From CAZQYB01 sp964582985 (GTDB lineage Bacteria; Planctomycetota; Phycisphaerae; Sedimentisphaerales; Anaerobacaceae), in contig CAZOUM010000050.1 in NCBI GenBank assembly GCA_964582985.1, positions 1 to 19,934 on the forward strand: a stretch of DNA of 19,934 nt. Reading direction: 5' to 3'. Shown here one piece after another: positions 13,402 to 19,934 of this stretch. The notes under the pieces are model-generated. The model was not told where the DNA came from. It did not search any database and saw only the letters and a list, made by a program, of their open reading frames with translations. The position numbers and the translations under genes are program-made. Positions within the stretch are counted from its first letter, which is position 1; each line of letters opens with the position of its first letter.

Positions 13402-14196
13402 ATGAAGCGTTTATTGACGGTGGTTCTGGTCGTTCAAATGGGACTGTTTCTTGCCGGCTGCAAGAAGAAGGCGGTTGAGCCGGCAGGTGAAGGGCCGGAG
13501 AAAAAGGCAACAGAGGATTTTGCCAAGCCCGCAGACACAGAGAAGCCTCAGGAGCCTGATATCAGCCGGGGTCTTGTGGGCTGGTGGAAGCTCGATGAGG
13601 TTACGGGCATCAGGGCTGCGGATTCTTCGGGGCACAGCCGGGACGGGGCACTTAAGCAGAGTCTCTCTATTGATAATGGTCCGGTGGAGGGGCAGATAGG
13701 TAAAGCGCTGAATATCGGCAAGGCTGATTACGTAGAGATAACCGGATACAAGGGAATTACGGGGACAGAGCCGCGGACGGTGGCGGCGTGGGTCAAAACA
13801 AAGAGTGACAACGGCCATATATTGGACTGGGGCCTGGATGAAGGCGGCCAAATGTTTATCTTCGGCTTTATACCGGGACGTGGACGCGTGGGCGTCACGC
13901 CCAAGGGCGGCTACTTTTATATGAAGGACAAGGTCAGTGACGACAAGTGGCACCACGTGGCGGCGGTGGTGCATAAGGCGGAACTTCCGAATCTGCATGA
14001 TGATGTCACGCTCTATAAGGACGGCGAGGTGGCCATTATCCACGACATCGGGCTTTTGCCCCTATGGCCGATCAATACGCCCAGTGGTATGGATGTCGCA
14101 ATAGGAAAGGGCTTCGAGGGCTGCATCGACGACGTGCGTATCTACGACCGTGCTCTTTCCCACGACGAGATAAGACTGCTGTTCGCGGCCCGATGA
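13402..14196 (+). CDS. LamG-domain lipoprotein
   Basis: The protein is 264 residues from the ATG at 13402, preceded by a perfect AAGGAGG at 13389-13395. The frame is open further up to 13186, but without a ribosome-binding site. A signal peptide ends in the lipobox LAGC (C20), so it is lipid-anchored. Residues about 21-55 are a charged Pro/Glu/Lys linker. The rest is a concanavalin-like LamG/laminin-G jelly roll: GLVGWWKLDEVTG at its start, AADSSGHSRDG, YVEITGYKGI, TVAAWVKTKS, KWHHVAAVVHKA, VTLYKDGEV, and the closing GCIDDVRIYDRALSHDEI. Such domains bind carbohydrates or proteins, and planctomycetes carry many. It contains no catalytic domain, and the ligand is unknown. Confidence 0.88.
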   Translation: MKRLLTVVLVVQMGLFLAGCKKKAVEPAGEGPEKKATEDFAKPADTEKPQEPDISRGLVGWWKLDEVTGIRAADSSGHSRDGALKQSLSIDNGPVEGQIGKALNIGKADYVEITGYKGITGTEPRTVAAWVKTKSDNGHILDWGLDEGGQMFIFGFIPGRGRVGVTPKGGYFYMKDKVSDDKWHHVAAVVHKAELPNLHDDVTLYKDGEVAIIHDIGLLPLWPINTPSGMDVAIGKGFEGCIDDVRIYDRALSHDEIRLLFAAR

Positions 14197-14211
14197 AACT
14201 CCAGCGTTCGC

Positions 14212-14225
14212 AGGTCTTCAGACCT
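14212..14225. repeat. Short perfect hairpin after the LamG gene
   Basis: AGGTCTTCAGACCT is fully self-complementary in 6-bp arms and lies 16 bases after the LamG stop. It lacks a T-tract, so it is more likely a dispersed hairpin repeat than an intrinsic terminator. Confidence 0.4.
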
Positions 14226-14346
14226 TACCACATCTTGCTTTCGGCAGGGGTAGATTAGTTATAGCGCCTACTTAAAGTGGAATGTGCCTTTCCTGCCAAA
14301 GCTTTTTAATACCTGCGTCCGCTTGAGTGACTGGTCAGGTCGTCTC

Positions 14347-14589
14347 TCAACCACTGGTTCCTTTGGCCGCGGGCAGCTCATCGTCGCTTTCAATGCTCTT
14401 TTCCACTATTTGGCCGATTCTTATCGCATCTTTTATTGCAATTTTGTAATAGTCCTTTTTGTTCTCTTCGGTCACCTTCCCTGAACAAATGTATGCAGCG
14501 AAGATTTGCGATGCACATTTGAACACAGCCTTTTCACTCGGCTGCAGCGAGAAGTAGCGCTGCGATTTCTTCTTTTCTTCGGGACTCAT
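14347..14589 (-). CDS. Hypothetical protein, 80 residues
   Basis: The ATG at 14589 has GAAAGGAG about five bases upstream, an excellent ribosome-binding site. The protein is soluble, mostly helical and charged: MSPEEKKKSQRYFSLQPSEK, then AVFKCASQIFAAYICSGKV and a helix KKDYYKIAIKDAIRIGQIVE. It has no export signal and two cysteines. The pattern of an amphipathic helix pair with regularly placed aromatics suggests a small helical bundle. I do not recognise the family. It lies tail to tail with the LamG gene region, and the next gene on the minus strand (glycerate kinase) is separated by 340 bases of repeats, so it is probably transcribed alone. Confidence 0.7.
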   Translation of the reverse strand: MSPEEKKKSQRYFSLQPSEKAVFKCASQIFAAYICSGKVTEENKKDYYKIAIKDAIRIGQIVEKSIESDDELPAAKGTSG

Positions 14590-14616
14590 TCACTCTCCTT
14601 TCTTGTTTAGCGAAAT

Positions 14617-14698
14617 GGTGGGCACAGCCCAGCCTACAATCTTATCGTTTTGTCAAGGGACGCAGGCTTGACAGCGAGAAGGTGGGGTAAACCCCACC
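14617..14698. repeat. Pair of related GGTGGG hairpin repeats
   Basis: GGTGGGCACAGCCCAGCC (14617-14634) and GGTGGGGT-AA-ACCCCACC (14681-14698) are two variants of one design, a GGTGGG-arm hairpin followed by CTACA. Both lie in the non-coding stretch between the 80-residue hypothetical and the glycerate kinase gene. Neither is followed by a T-tract. Confidence 0.55.
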
Positions 14699-14699
14699 C

Positions 14700-14929
14700 T
14701 ACATTGGCTAATAGTCGATTCCGCTTATGCGGGTGTTATTATGGTCGGGATTGTCGGTAAAGGCAAGGAAAAATCCGTCGCTCGTCGCTCGTGACCCGTA
14801 TTTTTCGTATCTCGTGAATCGTATCTCGTTTGGACGACCGGTGGTTGGCACGGCCCGCGCTATCTATCTTAAAATCGTGTCAAACGCTTGGCCCGTAATT
14901 GAGTCAGGAGTGAAAGCAAGTGGTTCCTG
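14700..14929. other. Intergenic low-complexity region
   Basis: No gene is seen. Around 14777-14830 is a word array of the form CGTCGCTCGTCGCTCGTG and CGTATCTCGTGAATCGTATC, related to the one at 2795-2870 read on the other strand. Confidence 0.4.
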
Positions 14930-16048
14930 TCAGGTAAGGTTCTGTTTTACAAACTTTTTTGCGGCGGAGCGTAAAAGAGCACGGCTGTTTTTAAGCGCTT
15001 CGTCAAGGGACATATCTTTTGGTTTGCAGGCGATAGCTGTGCGAATCCCTATTTTTTGATACTCGGTTTCGGGCAAATCGACCTGGCCGGCTATGACGGC
15101 TACGGCGGTGTTGGATTTGGCGGTAATTTCGGCAATGCCGGCGACGACCTTGCCGTAAAGACTTTGGCGGTCGAAACAGCCTTCGCCGGTGATAATCCAG
15201 TCGGCGTCGGCAAGTTCGGCTTCGAGATTGCAGAAACTTATTATGGTCTTCACGCCGGACGTTAGTGTCGCGTTCATAAATGCAATCGCGCCGGCGGCCA
15301 ATCCTCCTGCGGCTCCTGCTCCGGGGACATCGATGTTTTTGCTAAGCTGGTTTTTCGCGAGTTCAGCGAGATGTTCAAGACCTTTTTCAAGTTTGTCAAC
15401 CATTTCGGGCGTTGTACCTTTCTGTGGGGCATAGATTCTGGCAGCGCCTTCATCGCCGCAAAGAGGGTTTGTGACGTCGCAAAGAACTTCAACGGTGGCC
15501 GAAATCGGCTCTGGCGGCTTGATGATTTTGGCGATTTGTATCAGGCCTTGGCCACTGTGCGTCACTTGGTTGCCTTCTTGGTCGAGGAATTTCCAGCCGA
15601 GCGCTGTTGCAGCGCCGATGCCGCCGTCGACGGTGGCACTGCCGCCCACCGCTAATAGAATTTTCGAGGGCTTATATTCCAGCGCAGCCTTTATAAGCCA
15701 GCCGGTGCCATAAGTGGTTGTTTTCATTGGGTTGTACTGGTCGGGCGAGAGCAGTTGAAGCCCGCTGGCGTAGGCCATTTCGACCAAAGTCGTGCTGGTG
15801 TTCTCGAACCAGGCGAAGCCGGCCTGCACCTGCATATCAGGCAACGGGCCTGTCACTGTCACCGGCACCCATTGGCCGGAGGCTGACTTGAGCATCGCTT
15901 CTGCTGTACCTTCGCCGCCATCCGCCATTGGTTTTATCGAAAGCTGTGCGTCAGGTATGTGTTGGGCAATGATATCTGCTACAATTTCGCACGCCTCAGT
16001 GGCGGGGGTAGTGTTTTTGAATGAGTCCATTGCGATAACAATCTTCAT
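14930..16048 (-). CDS. Glycerate kinase, type I (GlxK/GarK family)
   Basis: The 372-residue protein is of normal length for the family that phosphorylates D-glycerate with ATP, feeding glyoxylate, serine or sugar-acid breakdown products into glycolysis. Signatures in order are: MKIVIAMDSFKNTTPATEAC at the start, KPMADGGEGTAEA (substrate loop), YGTGWLIKAAL, LAVGGSATVDGGIGAATALG (glycine-rich nucleotide region), CDVTNPLCGDEGAARIYAPQ, GAGAAGGLAAGAIAF, and DWIITGEGCFDRQSLYGKV near the C-terminus. E. coli GlxK and GarK make 2-phosphoglycerate, so the same product is likely. No strong ribosome-binding site is seen before the ATG at 16048. The gene is not flanked by pathway partners, so the source of glycerate cannot be inferred from context. 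Confidence 0.93.
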   Translation of the reverse strand: MKIVIAMDSFKNTTPATEACEIVADIIAQHIPDAQLSIKPMADGGEGTAEAMLKSASGQWVPVTVTGPLPDMQVQAGFAWFENTSTTLVEMAYASGLQLLSPDQYNPMKTTTYGTGWLIKAALEYKPSKILLAVGGSATVDGGIGAATALGWKFLDQEGNQVTHSGQGLIQIAKIIKPPEPISATVEVLCDVTNPLCGDEGAARIYAPQKGTTPEMVDKLEKGLEHLAELAKNQLSKNIDVPGAGAAGGLAAGAIAFMNATLTSGVKTIISFCNLEAELADADWIITGEGCFDRQSLYGKVVAGIAEITAKSNTAVAVIAGQVDLPETEYQKIGIRTAIACKPKDMSLDEALKNSRALLRSAAKKFVKQNLT

Positions 16049-16149
16049 AATTGTCGCCGAAATAGATAATCACAAAGATCCTAAAGACATAAGCGCGTGA
16101 TTCAGCGAGCAGTGTAACGAGCGCGTTGTAAGGTGTCAACATCGCCGGT

Positions 16150-16177
16150 TTGCGTCATATACATATCGTGATATACT
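16150..16177 (+). promoter_or_regulatory. Possible promoter of the secreted-protein gene
   Basis: TTGCGT at 16150-16155, a 16-base spacer and TATACT at 16172-16177 lie about 95 bases before the ATG at 16271. The -10 box is good and the -35 box is weak. Confidence 0.35.
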
Positions 16178-16270
16178 CTTGTGCACTAATGCGTGCCGCC
16201 CGTGTGATGAATAGTTGGTATGGGTCGGCAAAAGTGTTGTTTAGCTTGTTGTTAAATCAGGAGTAGAGTT

Positions 16271-17128
16271 ATGAAGACAGTCAAGGTGGTATCAATGGTT
16301 TTGGTTGTATGTTTGTGCTTTTTTGTATCGCCGGCTTTGGCAGCGGTTCGTTTTGACGGGCTGACGTGGTATCACTCGGAGGACCCGAACGGGCTGATTA
16401 TAAACGAGGACCACCAGCTTGTATGGTTGAGGCCCCACTCGCCGGACCAGGTAACAGTTCGGCTGCCGGCAATGGACGTCAGTGATGTTAATGATGTTGC
16501 GGAAGTGGTGTATTTATTCAAGACCGAAGGGGTCAAGACCGGAAAACCCTCGACCGACCCGACACTGCTTTCGGGGACAGGGGACATTCGGATAGGGTTC
16601 TTCGATTCGAACGGAAAGGGACATATCAAGAAAGATAACACGGGATACAGAAATAAAGTCTGGTGCGGCTATCTGGGTTATTGCGCCCGGGTTTGCCCGC
16701 ATCTTCCGGTGGGGACAAGAAGGAAACACAGTGACGCGATTCCAGGTAAAATTATGAAACGCACAAAGGCCTTTGAAGAAGGTGTGTGCGAATCTCTGGT
16801 TCAAAAGGCAGGGCCTTATGGAAGGTCGCGTGACATAAGCGGTTTCGGTTTGCCGCTCGGCGTATATACACCGTTGATTCTGCGGGTCAAACGCACAAGT
16901 CCGACGACATTGCTGTTTAGCGTCACGCTCAATGATGTCACGCATGTTTACATCGACGATGACCCGCGTTACCAGCCGAAGAAGATTGATGCGATGGCGA
17001 TGTATTTTCCGAACCCGAAGGCGTATAGCTCGATAACCTTAGCCGGCTGCTACTTCTCCTGTAAACCGAACACGGCTGAAGGCGGGCCTCGAAAAGAGAG
17101 GATTTTTGAGACTTATAGGCCAAAATAA
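16271..17128 (+). CDS. Secreted protein of unknown function
   Basis: The 285-residue protein is preceded by AGGAG at 16259-16263, a good ribosome-binding site. The first 25 residues form a classical signal peptide (MKTVKVVSMVLVVCLCFFVS, then PALA-A), so it is exported. The mature part is rich in beta-type sequence: LTWYHSEDPNGLIINEDHQL, VWLRPHSPDQVTVRLPAM, VAEVVYLFKTEG, GDIRIGFFDSNGKG, and LLFSVTLNDVTHVYIDDD near the end. This pattern fits a jelly-roll or other beta-sandwich, perhaps carbohydrate-binding. Several cysteines (WCGYLGYCARVC and later) could form disulphides outside the cytoplasm. I do not recognise a family, and no catalytic motif stands out. A hairpin repeat follows the stop by 17 bases. 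Confidence 0.8.
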   Translation: MKTVKVVSMVLVVCLCFFVSPALAAVRFDGLTWYHSEDPNGLIINEDHQLVWLRPHSPDQVTVRLPAMDVSDVNDVAEVVYLFKTEGVKTGKPSTDPTLLSGTGDIRIGFFDSNGKGHIKKDNTGYRNKVWCGYLGYCARVCPHLPVGTRRKHSDAIPGKIMKRTKAFEEGVCESLVQKAGPYGRSRDISGFGLPLGVYTPLILRVKRTSPTTLLFSVTLNDVTHVYIDDDPRYQPKKIDAMAMYFPNPKAYSSITLAGCYFSCKPNTAEGGPRKERIFETYRPK

Positions 17129-17145
17129 AAATAGGTGGGTAATGA

Positions 17146-17180
17146 CCCCATTAGAGTAGACGACACTCTAAGCAATGGGG
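17146..17180 (+). repeat. Diverged hairpin repeat after the secreted-protein gene
   Basis: CCCCATTAGAGT (17146-17157), a 7-base loop and ACTCTAAGCAATGGGG (17165-17180) pair with one 4-base bulge. The left arm is the same as in the repeats at 10248 and 10371. It is not followed by T residues, so a terminator role is uncertain. Confidence 0.55.
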
Positions 17181-17213
17181 CAGGCAGGACAGGTTTGGTG
17201 CGGGGCAAGGGGA

Positions 17214-17987
17214 TTAGGTGAGGTTGAAGAAGGCGCGACTCGTGGCGGTTATCTTTTGTACGAAATCTTCCAAATCCATGGCTTTTAAGTCGGCGAGGAA
17301 TTTGGCGGTGTGAATGAGTAAGGCCGGCTCGTTTATCTTTTGCTTTCTCATCGGTTCAGGTGACATATAAGGACAATCGGTTTCAAGCATCAGGCGCTCC
17401 AAGGGAACCGCCTTTGCGGCCTCGCGGGTCTTATTGGCATTCTTGAAGGTTACGACGCCGGTGAAGGAAATATGATAGCCTTTGCTTAAAATGATTTTTG
17501 CCTGTTCGGCTGAGCCGGAGAAGCAATGAAAGACGACTTTTCTGACATCCTGGCCGTGCTGGTCCAGGATTTCGATGGTTTCATCGAAGGCCTTTCTGGA
17601 GTGAATGATGACGGGCAGATTTAATTCGGCGGCGATTCTTAGCTGCTGGGCGAAGACTCGTCTTTGGTCCTGGCGGGGTGAGTTGTCGTAATAATAGTCC
17701 AAGCCGGTCTCGCCGATGGCGACGACCTTAACGTTTTGGGCAAGCTCTTTTAATTGGATTATTGTGTCGGCCGTCACATCTTTGGCATCGTGGGGGTGGA
17801 TTCCTACGGCGGCATAGAGATTTTCGAATTTGTTTGTGAGTTCGACGGCTTTTTGGTTTTCGCTGGGGTCGGTGCCGACGGTGAGCCAGGTGGTGACGCC
17901 CGCCCGACGGCTTCGCTCGATAACACCTTCTATGTCGCCGGCCAAATCGTCAAAGGTCAAATGGCAATGGGTGTCAATTAGTTGCAT
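17214..17987 (-). CDS. tatD: TatD family metal-dependent hydrolase (DNase)
   Basis: The protein is 257 residues from the ATG at 17987, normal for the family. It is an amidohydrolase-type TIM barrel with all metal ligands visible: H7 and H9 (IDTHCHLTFDD), E93 (IGETGLDYYYD), H129 (VIIHSR), H154 (VFHCFSG) and D204 (LETDCPYMSPEP). TatD proteins are 3'-5' exonucleases acting on DNA with metal ions and are linked to DNA repair and quality control. Their YcfH-type relatives are less characterised. The open frame extends to 18338, but that part is the antisense-frame shadow of the WG-repeat gene. The start overlaps the end of the WG gene by 14 bases, which suggests translational coupling, although no distinct ribosome-binding site is obvious. 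Confidence 0.95.
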   Translation of the reverse strand: MQLIDTHCHLTFDDLAGDIEGVIERSRRAGVTTWLTVGTDPSENQKAVELTNKFENLYAAVGIHPHDAKDVTADTIIQLKELAQNVKVVAIGETGLDYYYDNSPRQDQRRVFAQQLRIAAELNLPVIIHSRKAFDETIEILDQHGQDVRKVVFHCFSGSAEQAKIILSKGYHISFTGVVTFKNANKTREAAKAVPLERLMLETDCPYMSPEPMRKQKINEPALLIHTAKFLADLKAMDLEDFVQKITATSRAFFNLT

Positions 17988-19293
17988 CGGTTCTACCGCG
18001 GCCAAGGTCAGCGACAAGCCTCGGAGCCAAGTCGTTGCTAGCAGGAGTGAAGATGAACTTTCCTGTCGTGTCAATATAGTTGTACCTGCACCTGTTAGGA
18101 GAGACGTCGACCCATGCCAAGCCGTTATGAAAATCGCCGACCAAATCGACGAACTGTGGCTGAATGACGGTTTTGCCGGTCTTGTCAATATAGCCCCAGG
18201 TGGTGTCGAGGGGCTTGCTGGGTTCGTGGAGGACGCCGATAGCGACGCAGGCGAGGCCTTCCGAGAAGTCGCCAGCGAGATTGTATTTGGTTTTGATAAC
18301 GACCTTTCCTGATCTATCGATGTAGTTACAGTAATCACCTTTTCTTGAACTGCCTATCAATACGACAGCAAGTCCTTCGGAAAAACTGCTTACTTGATCA
18401 TATATAGGTTCAATGACAACGCTGCCAGTCTTGTCGATATAACCGTATTTGCCACCTCTTGGAAGCCCTTTCACTCTCTCGACGCCGACCTTAACCCATG
18501 CGAGCCCCTCAGAAAAATGCGATGCATCGTCAAATTTCGGCTCGATGACAATTTGTCCGGTCTTGTCGACGAAGCCCCACTTCATTCCAACGCGGATTTT
18601 GGCAAGCCCTTCGGAAAAACTTTCGAGATAGTCAACTTTTAAAACGTTTGTCAGTCTGCCGGTCTTGTCAACGAAGGCCCATTTTCCGCCAGCAAGTGAG
18701 CCGTCCTTCCATAGGCCATCAACATAGACAATGGCGAGGCCTTCTTTGAAGTTTTCGGCGTGGATGAATGTGGGCGGGATGACGAGCTTTCCTGTTTTGT
18801 CAACGAAGCCCCATTTTCCACCTCTGTGGGGGCCTTCGCGGATCCTGCCCATGCCATCCGAGAATGCATCAGCATAGTCGAACCGGGGTTTGATTACTAT
18901 CTCGGCGGTCTTATCGATGCATCCCCATTTTCCGCCCTTATAGTAGGCCCAGTCAGTAAACCCAATCATTATTGGCGCCAAACCCTCGGAGAATGGGAAA
19001 ACGCGAAACGGAGTCCGAGAATCAGAAGCAATAGCAATAACTACCTTGCCGGTGTGGTCGATGTAGTATGATTTCTCGTTTTCGTATCGCCCGATGCGTA
19101 CAAGGGCAAGCCCAGAGGAGAAGTCGCTGGCAAAGTCGAACGGGGCCTTAATGATTATGTCGGGTGTTTCGCGGCCAGAATTGCGTTCACGGAAGAAAAG
19201 ATATGAGGTCAAAATGAGAGCGGATGTCGCCACAAAGACCAAAGAGAACAGTGTTTTCTTAATCGTCAAATCCTTTCTGGCTATTGTCCGCAT
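17974..19293 (-). CDS. WG-repeat membrane-anchored protein
   Basis: The 439-residue protein has one hydrophobic anchor at residues about 13-35 (TLFSLVFVATSALILTSYLF). Eight to nine WG repeats follow (Pfam WG_beta_rep type), each built on a KWGFVDKTGKxVIxPxFDxA...FSEGLAxV consensus. Clear copies include KWGCIDKTAEIVIKPRF, KWGFVDKTGKLVIPPTF, KWGFVDKTGQIVIEPKFD, KYGYIDKTGSVVIEPIYD and TWGYIDKTGKTVIQPQF. Such repeats form beta-propeller-like or elongated structures of largely unknown function, and here the repeats should lie outside the cytoplasm. The ATG at 19293 has AAGG directly next to it, too close to be a good ribosome-binding site, so the start is uncertain by a few codons. It is followed by tatD with a 14-base overlap. 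Confidence 0.88.
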   Translation of the reverse strand: MRTIARKDLTIKKTLFSLVFVATSALILTSYLFFRERNSGRETPDIIIKAPFDFASDFSSGLALVRIGRYENEKSYYIDHTGKVVIAIASDSRTPFRVFPFSEGLAPIMIGFTDWAYYKGGKWGCIDKTAEIVIKPRFDYADAFSDGMGRIREGPHRGGKWGFVDKTGKLVIPPTFIHAENFKEGLAIVYVDGLWKDGSLAGGKWAFVDKTGRLTNVLKVDYLESFSEGLAKIRVGMKWGFVDKTGQIVIEPKFDDASHFSEGLAWVKVGVERVKGLPRGGKYGYIDKTGSVVIEPIYDQVSSFSEGLAVVLIGSSRKGDYCNYIDRSGKVVIKTKYNLAGDFSEGLACVAIGVLHEPSKPLDTTWGYIDKTGKTVIQPQFVDLVGDFHNGLAWVDVSPNRCRYNYIDTTGKFIFTPASNDLAPRLVADLGRGRTDATN

Positions 19294-19378
19294 CCTTGTT
19301 ACGGTTATTGCATTACTACTATTATAATCGTGAAAACCAACGAAAAACTGCAGTATTTTTCTGGGATTGCGAAAGTTA

Positions 19379-19768
19379 TCAAGGTACGAAGGCGTTTTTG
19401 TAGTGTCTTATTTGCGGTGGGGCGGTTTGGCCGAGGATTAGGGTGACGATGTCGAAGCGAAAGGGTCGGTCTTCGATGTTGTGGGTTGCTAAAAAGTAGC
19501 GGGCGGTTCTGGCCAGTCTTGCTTTCTTTGGGGGCGTGATGACGGACTCGGCGGGTGTGAGGCTTTCGTCGGCCCTGGCTTTTACCTCGACAAAAACAAT
19601 CGAGCCATCGGTGTCAACCATAACGAGGTCGAGTTCACCGGTTTTGCAGGCGAAGTTGCGGGCGAGTTTTTTGAGGCCTTTTCTTTTGAGGAATTTTTCG
19701 CAGCGTTTTTCGGCCCATCGGCCGAGGAGCTTTGGGTCTGCCAATAATTTGCGTTTGTTCAGCAGCAT
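19379..19768 (-). CDS. yraN: YraN family (UPF0102) endonuclease-like protein
   Basis: The protein is 129 residues from the ATG at 19768. It has the complete UPF0102 pattern: LGRWAEKRCEKFLKRKGLKK, LARNFACKTGELDLVMVD, then IVFVEVKARAD, and a C-terminal helix (PPKKARLARTARYFLATH) ending in FRFDIVTL. The E-D-(F/E)VEVK residues are those of the restriction-endonuclease-like (PD-(D/E)XK) fold, so a nuclease role in DNA processing is inferred. The biological role of YraN is not settled. The frame extends 29 residues upstream to 19855, but that part is unlike the family and overlaps a hairpin repeat, so I start at 19768. No good ribosome-binding site is seen there. It is probably upstream of the WG-tatD pair (gap 85 bases). 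Confidence 0.9.
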   Translation of the reverse strand: MLLNKRKLLADPKLLGRWAEKRCEKFLKRKGLKKLARNFACKTGELDLVMVDTDGSIVFVEVKARADESLTPAESVITPPKKARLARTARYFLATHNIEDRPFRFDIVTLILGQTAPPQIRHYKNAFVP

Positions 19769-19824
19769 AATAGATAAATCCGAAGCTCGAATCTTGACTG
19801 TCGTCAGACAAGTTTCGAAATCCG

Positions 19825-19907
19825 ATCCGCCGGAGGCGGATAAAAACAAACCCAAATAAAGAAATTCAAAATTCCAAACATGTAGATACCCACGGGCAAG
19901 CCCGTGG
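19825..19907. repeat. Two hairpin repeats upstream of yraN
   Basis: ATCCGCC-GGA-GGCGGAT (19825-19841) and CCACGGGC-AA-GCCCGTGG (19890-19907) are perfect small hairpins in AT-rich non-coding DNA. The words TTCAAAATTC and TCAAAATTCAAA flank them. They belong to the same class of short intergenic palindromes found elsewhere in the window. Confidence 0.55.
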
Positions 19908-19934
19908 CACTTGAAAAATCAAAATTCAAACTTC

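Noticed and set aside
17988..18338. Upstream extension of the TatD frame (117 extra residues)
   Set aside because: It is Ser/Thr/Ala-rich and lies entirely in an alternative frame of the WG-repeat gene. The family N-terminus is MQLIDTHCHL at 17987.

Overview
The window looks like chromosomal DNA of a planctomycete-type bacterium, most likely class Phycisphaerae. This is inferred from content only: a dnaG-rpoD pair without rpsU, a sigma-70 factor with a large non-conserved region, a LamG lipoprotein, a stand-alone GGQ release-factor homologue with a basic tail, secreted caspase-like and beta-helix proteins, and intergenic DNA full of short hairpin repeats. No taxonomic marker fixes the assignment. 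Genes are moderately spaced and lie on both strands. No tRNA, rRNA or CRISPR array is visible.

Left part (1-2506). The first 550 bases hold no intact gene but contain a GC-rich block and two copies of a degenerate repeat. A short C-terminal gene remnant (547-696, minus) follows. Then come a minus-strand pair, a YgjP/WLM-type metallopeptidase and a GGQ-domain release-factor-like protein, a possible 26-residue membrane peptide, and an Rrf2-type regulator behind a good sigma-70 promoter.

Core operon (2958-6864). A strong promoter precedes dnaG and rpoD, and a clear intrinsic terminator closes the unit. This is the macromolecular-synthesis operon without rpsU.

Accessory middle (6865-14589). This contains a secreted C25 (gingipain-like) peptidase fused to a beta-helix domain. 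Next is a lipoprotein-like gene whose 3' end is an integron attC recombination site, so it looks like a lone gene cassette (no integrase seen). After it come a pair of hairpin repeats, an RRM/RGG-rich RNA-binding protein with its own promoter, a cold-shock protein fragment, an HNH-AP2 homing-endonuclease gene with a second copy of its C-terminus next to it, two small membrane proteins, a 106-bp inverted-repeat element, a LamG lipoprotein and an 80-residue conserved-looking hypothetical.

Right part (14590-19934). This holds a type-I glycerate kinase (minus), a secreted protein of unknown function (plus), and a minus-strand cluster YraN - WG-repeat membrane protein - TatD, in which the last two genes overlap by 14 bases.

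The most notable signal is the attC-bounded cassette at about 9583-10199. Its folded site reproduces the diagnostic unpaired G and T of the recombinogenic bottom strand. Second is the cluster of decayed fragments (cold-shock tail, duplicated AP2 tail, hairpin repeats) between 10200 and 11420, which marks a recombination-prone stretch.
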